Assembly (NCBI GenBank): GCA_016783145.1
Contig: JADHXD010000010.1
Location: 1 to 53,667 of the forward strand
Direction: 5' to 3'
DNA: 53,667 nucleotides
From: Anaerolineae bacterium
GTDB lineage: Bacteria > Chloroflexota > Anaerolineae > JAFGEY01
Made by a program: the position numbers and the translations under genes. A model generated the notes under the pieces. The model worked only from the letters and a program-made list of their open reading frames with translations. It had not been told where the DNA came from and did no database searches. Below, in pieces: positions 49,362 to 53,667 of the stretch (within the stretch, counting starts at the first letter, position 1; each line of letters starts with the position of its first letter).

Positions 49362-52300
49362 TTATCCTCGCTTGCGCCGCCTGCGCCGGGGCTGCTGTCC
49401 AGAGGACGAGGCGGATGGTTGGGCGCGGGATGGTGCGCCCGATGGATCGCCGGCTCCTCGCTTCTTGCGCTCTACGCCGACGCGTACCTGGGAGAGGTCA
49501 CGAGGGCGGTAGGTGAACATCGCGGTGACGACTTCTGAGCGAATTGCCTTCAGCAGGTCCTGGAACATGTCATACGCGCGCATCTTGTATTCGGCCAGGG
49601 GATCTTTTTGGGCGTAGCTCTGCAGGCCGATGCCCTGCCTCAGCACTTCTATGGCTGTCAGGTGCTCTATCCAATAGCGACTCGTGATGTCGAGCATGAG
49701 CTGCCGCTGCACGTTGAACAGCATCTGTTCTCCCAGCAAGGCGCACACCCGCGCGATGTCGTCGGGAGATAGATCGGAGACACGGGTGCTCTGCAGTTCT
49801 GCAAATCGGGCCTCTCCAAAGATGCGTCTGAGGCCAGCACGGGTTTCCTCGTCCAGGCTGCTCAACGGGTAGGCACCGATGCGCTGCATCTCGAGCCGCC
49901 CCCAGGCATCTTCCCAGGCTCTGAGCGCGGCCTGAAGATGATCCAGGATCTCTGTCTCGAGCCGGTCCCGGTCCCAGCTTGCGATCTGTTCGCCTACCCA
50001 GTAGGTAAACTGGAAGCGCTCGCTTCGTTGGCTGACTCTGCGGTGTCGCCGGTCGAACTGGGTGCGGGTGCCAAACCGTACGTCCTGCAGGAAGCGCAGC
50101 ACGCTGGCTGCCGTGCAGTCATCAGGGCGGCGGATCTGGGCACGGACGTCTGCATCGATCTCACCGGTGATGCGCTCTGTTCGTTGAGCGAGGCTCTTGC
50201 CGATCAAGCCCAGCACCCCGTCGACCAATGCCAGTCCGTCTCCCTGGTTCAGCGATGACGCATCCACCGTCCACTCGACTTCTGCGCGAACCTGGATCTG
50301 CATCAGCATTCGCAGGCGAGTCTGGACCAGGGCCAGAGCGCGTACCTGGTCCAGCAAGGTTCTTTCGAGCTGGCGACCACGCACTTCGCCAAGGTGCTTG
50401 GGATCGATCTCGATCCCTGTGGCCTGGGAGACCGCTCTGGCCGCGTTCTCGGGGTCGAGTTCGCGTCCCCCTTGCGCGAATTCCATCTCGATGCCCTCGT
50501 AGGCGATCGAGGCGGCCTCCAGGATGCGCTCGACGTTGTCCTGCTCCAGTTCCAGCGCACGTTCCATCGTGCGCCGGACGTTCTGCAAGGTGCGCTGCTC
50601 CTGGATGTCGAGCACATCTCGGATCGTGCGCGACAGTGCATCGCGCATCTCCTCAGCAGCACAGTCGAGAGGCAGTGTGGAGAGGACGTATCGCAGGGAG
50701 AACGAGGGAAAGAGCTTTCCCTCGGCGACAGAGGTCGTCGGCTGCATGTGCTCCAGGAAATACACCAGGCGAGGCATGTCCGCGGCTTCGTCGCTCCACA
50801 GCGAGTCGATGTGCTCCTTGATCTCGGCCTCTACCAGGGCCCATACGTCGTCGCGCAGATCCTGCTTGGATAGGATGCGCTTGCGTTGTTCGTAGATGAC
50901 CTGGCGCTGTGTGTTGAGAACGTCGTCGTACTCGAGCAGGTGCTTGCGGATGTCAAAGTTGTATCCTTCGACCTGTGTTTGAGCGTTCGCGATGGCCCTG
51001 GAGACGATGTTCAGGGCGATGGGGATGTCGTCTTCGGCACCCAGCCGGTTGATCAGATCGGCAGCCCGGCTGCCTCCAAAGCGTCGCATCAGGTCGTCTC
51101 CCAGGGAGAGGTAAAAGCACGACGAACCAGTGTCGCCCTGCCTTCCCGATCGTCCACGAAGCTGATTGTCGATCCGTCGTGACTCGTGTCGTTCGGTTCC
51201 CAGCACGTGCAGTCCGCCGAGTTCCTTGACGCGCCTCTCGTCGGCGACGTGCCTGAGGAACCTGTCTACGCTCTCCTTGTACAGGTAGTAGCGACTGGGA
51301 TCCAGGCTCTGCAGGGCTTGCGCCATCTCCTCTGAAGAGAGCCCATAGGGCGAGATGTCATTTTGGTTGAGCACTCGGGTCACCAGGGATATCGTCTCTT
51401 CGTCTAGCTCGCCTCCCAGCTTGATATCCACTCCACGCCCTGCCATGTTGGTCGCGATGGTCACCGCGCCGCTCTGACCCGCACGGGCCACGATCTGTGC
51501 TTCCTCGGTGTGGCGGCGTGCGTTGAGCACGCTGTGGGGCACGCCGTTAGTCAAGATGTCGACCAGGCAGTCGGTGTTGTCGATAGCCAGGATGCGCGCC
51601 AGTTCTTTCACCGCCTCCTCGCTCGTCATCCGGCCCGTGATGCCGACCTGCCTGCCAAAAGTACGCAACTGCGAAGGAGAGATCGACTCCAGAGGCGCGC
51701 TCAGCAGCTCTACTCCCTCTTTGTAGGTGGCGTTGTCCACATCCCGCGAGTTCAGCCGTTCGCGGATCAGGAGGATAGAGCCCCACCGCTGGAGCAGTGT
51801 ATTCGACATACGGCCGCTGAGGTGGTCCGAGACGGCGACCGAGGTCGTGCCGACGAGGACCGGACGACCCAAGCAGTGCATGGACACGATGTCCTGGACC
51901 ACAGCCCTGAACTTGCCTTCCTGGGTGCGCAGGATGACGTCTGGGGAGTCCTGCCGGATGACAGGCCGGTTTGTGGGCAGGATCAGGACACGCAGGTTGT
52001 AGATGCTCTCGAATTCTTCCGCTTCGGTCGCTGCAGTGCCCGTCATGCCCGCCAGCTTGTCGTACATCCGGAAGTAGTTCTGGAGGGTGATCGTGGCATA
52101 GGTGATGTTCTCCTGCTGGACGAGGACGCCTTCCTTGGCTTCTACAGCCTGGTGCAGACCGTCTGACCAGCGACGCCCGGTCATGGTGCGTCCGGTGAAC
52201 TCGTCCACGATCACTACCCGCTTGCCCTGGATGATATAGTCGCGGTTCCGCTGCATCACAAACTCGGCCTTGAGGGCTTGCTCCAGGAGATGCAGAAGCT

Positions 52301-53240
52301 TTGTCTGCTGGGGCGTAGTTTCTTCAGGATAGTCCGGGTCAAAGAGCGTCACGTTGAGCAGCTTCTCGATGTGGTCGTACCCAGCATCGGTGAGAGTGAC
52401 GTTCCGGGTTCGTTCCTCGATCTCATAGTCTTCGGGCGTCAACTGGTGGACGGCTGTGGCCAGGTGAAAGTAGTCATTCGTCGGGTCTGTGGACGGCCCG
52501 GAGATGATCAATGGAGTACGAGCCTCATCGATCAAGATGTTGTCCACCTCGTCCACGATGGCATAGTGAAAGCCGCGCTGCACCTGCTCCCTGCTCGCAT
52601 ACGCCGAGTTGTCGCGTAGATAGTCAAAGCCAAACTCGTTGTTGGTCCCATAGGTGATGTGAGCCGCGTACGCTTCTCGGCGGTGCACGTGCTGCAGCAG
52701 GCGATAGTCGCCTCCTCCGCGGTTGTGATCCGGGTCGAACACAAACGACTGGTCCTGGCCTTGCTGCAGCAGTCCCACGCTCAAGCCCAACAGGTGGTAG
52801 ATCGGGCCCATCCACTGCACGTCTCTTCGGGCCAGGTAGTCGTTGACGGTGACGAGGTGAGCGCCCTTGCCGGTGAGGGCGCTCAGATAGAGGGGCAAGG
52901 TGGCTACCAGCGTCTTTCCTTCTCCAGTCTTCATCTCCACCACGAACCCGCGGTGCAAGGCGATGCCTCCCAGCAACTGCACATCGTAGGGACGCAAGCC
53001 CGTCGTGCGCTTGCTGGCCTCGCGCACCGCGGCAAAAGCTTCCACCAGAAGGCCCTCCAACGTTTCCCCATCCCCCAGCCGGCGCAGGAATCCGTCCGTC
53101 CTGGCGCGCAGCTCGGCGTTGGATAAGGCTTCGTATTCATCTTCCAGGTCATTGATCGCATCTACGAGCGGCTGCATCTGCCCCAGCTCGCGCTCATTCG
53201 CATTGCCCAAGACCTTGCTCAAGAACCGTTTGACACTCAC
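49362..53240 (-). CDS. secA: Preprotein translocase ATPase SecA, long form
   Basis: This 1292-residue protein is far longer than the usual ~900. The GTG at 53240 is chosen because AAGGAG lies five bases upstream. Walker A MKTGEGKT is near residue 105, followed by VTVNDYLARRDVQWMGPIYH, FDYLRDNSAY and the DEVD box VDEVDNILIDEARTPLIISG. The second motor domain (ATNMAGRGVDIKLGG, LRGRSGRQGD) has about 100 extra residues before GVPHSVLNARRHTEEAQIVA and about 70 after the GRGVDIKL motif. The helical part is long. The C-terminus is Arg/Lys-rich and has no zinc-binding motif. Core motifs look intact. Confidence 0.96.
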   Translation of the reverse strand: MSVKRFLSKVLGNANERELGQMQPLVDAINDLEDEYEALSNAELRARTDGFLRRLGDGETLEGLLVEAFAAVREASKRTTGLRPYDVQLLGGIALHRGFVVEMKTGEGKTLVATLPLYLSALTGKGAHLVTVNDYLARRDVQWMGPIYHLLGLSVGLLQQGQDQSFVFDPDHNRGGGDYRLLQHVHRREAYAAHITYGTNNEFGFDYLRDNSAYASREQVQRGFHYAIVDEVDNILIDEARTPLIISGPSTDPTNDYFHLATAVHQLTPEDYEIEERTRNVTLTDAGYDHIEKLLNVTLFDPDYPEETTPQQTKLLHLLEQALKAEFVMQRNRDYIIQGKRVVIVDEFTGRTMTGRRWSDGLHQAVEAKEGVLVQQENITYATITLQNYFRMYDKLAGMTGTAATEAEEFESIYNLRVLILPTNRPVIRQDSPDVILRTQEGKFRAVVQDIVSMHCLGRPVLVGTTSVAVSDHLSGRMSNTLLQRWGSILLIRERLNSRDVDNATYKEGVELLSAPLESISPSQLRTFGRQVGITGRMTSEEAVKELARILAIDNTDCLVDILTNGVPHSVLNARRHTEEAQIVARAGQSGAVTIATNMAGRGVDIKLGGELDEETISLVTRVLNQNDISPYGLSSEEMAQALQSLDPSRYYLYKESVDRFLRHVADERRVKELGGLHVLGTERHESRRIDNQLRGRSGRQGDTGSSCFYLSLGDDLMRRFGGSRAADLINRLGAEDDIPIALNIVSRAIANAQTQVEGYNFDIRKHLLEYDDVLNTQRQVIYEQRKRILSKQDLRDDVWALVEAEIKEHIDSLWSDEAADMPRLVYFLEHMQPTTSVAEGKLFPSFSLRYVLSTLPLDCAAEEMRDALSRTIRDVLDIQEQRTLQNVRRTMERALELEQDNVERILEAASIAYEGIEMEFAQGGRELDPENAARAVSQATGIEIDPKHLGEVRGRQLERTLLDQVRALALVQTRLRMLMQIQVRAEVEWTVDASSLNQGDGLALVDGVLGLIGKSLAQRTERITGEIDADVRAQIRRPDDCTAASVLRFLQDVRFGTRTQFDRRHRRVSQRSERFQFTYWVGEQIASWDRDRLETEILDHLQAALRAWEDAWGRLEMQRIGAYPLSSLDEETRAGLRRIFGEARFAELQSTRVSDLSPDDIARVCALLGEQMLFNVQRQLMLDITSRYWIEHLTAIEVLRQGIGLQSYAQKDPLAEYKMRAYDMFQDLLKAIRSEVVTAMFTYRPRDLSQVRVGVERKKRGAGDPSGAPSRAQPSASSSGQQPRRRRRKRG

Positions 53241-53305
53241 GTGCACTCCTTCCAGACCCATGCTTTTCAGTACGCATCCCGCCTGGTGTCTGCGGGTGCC
53301 ATCCT

Positions 53306-53334
53306 ATTATAGCAGCATTGACACCGTTTGTCCA
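53306..53334 (-). promoter_or_regulatory. secA promoter
   Basis: On the minus strand TGGACA (53334-53329) and TATAAT (53311-53306) have a 17-bp spacer; transcription should start near 53299, about 60 nt before the GTG. Confidence 0.85.
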
Positions 53335-53362
53335 CGACACGCGGCAGCCTGCTGCATTACTC

Positions 53363-53536
53363 GTAGCACAACCGGCTCGGTTGTGTTCCCCCATAGCGCA
53401 ACCGGCTCGGCTGTGTCCCCCGTAGCACAACCGGCTCGGTTGTGTTCCCCCGTAACACAACCGGCTCGGTTGTGTCCCCCGTAGCACAACTGGCTCGATT
53501 GTGCCCCCCATAGCGCAACCGGCTCAGTTGCGGCCC
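53363..53536. repeat. Six tandem palindromic repeats of 29-30 bp
   Basis: Units start at about 53363, 53393, 53422, 53452, 53481 and 53510. Each is a variant of (G/A)TAGCACAACCGGCTCG followed by GTTGTGT and a C-run. Each unit forms a hairpin CACAACCG/CGGTTGTG around GCT, and paired changes occur in the arms (for example CACAACTGGCTCGATTGTG). There is no unique spacer between units, so it is not a CRISPR array. It lies directly upstream of the secA promoter. Confidence 0.88.
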
Positions 53537-53559
53537 CGCGCAGGCGGCTTGCTCAAACC

Positions 53560-53593
53560 GCACGCGACCGGCACTTGAGTGCCGGTCGCGTGC
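53560..53593. repeat. 34-bp inverted repeat, then a second hairpin at the window end
   Basis: GCACGCGACCGGCACT (53560-53575) and AGTGCCGGTCGCGTGC (53578-53593) are exact 16-bp inverted copies around TG. A second pair, CACCAGC (53593-53599) and GCTGGTG (53612-53618), follows at once. The remaining bases to 53667 show no gene. Confidence 0.8.
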
Positions 53594-53667
53594 ACCAGCC
53601 GAGGGCTCGGCGCTGGTGTGCGGCGCGAGATCTGCCTATCTGTCTGTGAGCAGTTGCTCCAATGCCT

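Noticed and set aside
53363-53536. CRISPR array
   Set aside because: The repeat units follow each other with no unique spacers, and no cas gene is in the window.

Overview
The window looks like a chromosome segment of a Chloroflexota bacterium, probably Anaerolineae-like. The basis is protein character: Tat lipoproteins followed by Thr/Pro/Glu-rich linkers, a very long SecA with extra insertions, a RibXY-type riboflavin transporter behind an FMN riboswitch, many GAF-type signalling proteins, and IS1-like transposase debris of a kind common in that phylum. The DNA is GC-rich, and many promoters fit the sigma-70 consensus with 17-bp spacers. No rRNA, tRNA or CRISPR array was recognised. The taxonomic call is an inference.

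Left part (1-12.05 kb): two transport operons. The first has a GntR/FCD regulator, a peptide/oligosaccharide-type ABC transporter (binding protein and two permeases) and an embedded GH42-like glycosidase. The second is controlled by a clear FMN riboswitch with its own terminator and carries ribX, ribY, an ABC ATPase and a CPBP membrane protease. The promoters of both operons share an exact 15-bp motif just upstream of the -35 box.

Middle accessory part (12.05-31.6 kb): gene debris, repeats and small proteins. It holds a truncated C39-like peptidase gene next to an IS1-like remnant. A distinctive 13.0-19.5 kb island follows. In it two copies of the same structured leader RNA, each with its own promoter and intrinsic terminator, precede (i) a response regulator with a degenerate ANTAR-like tail and (ii) an MpsC/DUF2294 gene. 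Around them lie a second MpsC/DUF2294 gene, a LysW-like zinc ribbon, a 12-repeat HEAT protein, tiny membrane proteins, a NuoL/MrpA C-terminus-like protein and a PRC-barrel-like protein. Next come an NfeD-slipin pair, a MarR operon whose ABC exporter is a pseudogene, another IS1-like remnant, a Tat-exported [NiFe] hydrogenase with its maturation protease, and decayed multicopper oxidase and hydrolase genes.

Right part (31.6-53.7 kb): mostly core-type genes. There is a ModF-like double ATPase with a coupled 40-residue ORF, recA with a LexA-like palindrome inside its promoter, a TGS/uridine-kinase-like nucleoside kinase, glpK, and a long minus-strand set (GAF histidine kinase, phosphate butyryltransferase, amidohydrolase, P-loop protein, VorD, VorB). 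The VorA and VorC partners are missing from that set. A KaiC-like ATPase with a winged-helix partner and secA follow. An array of six palindromic 29-30-bp repeats lies upstream of secA.

The best candidate for something undescribed is the duplicated leader RNA with the ANTAR-like regulator and the MpsC-type genes. The two copies keep the same predicted fold while bases in the stems change, and both end in strong terminators.
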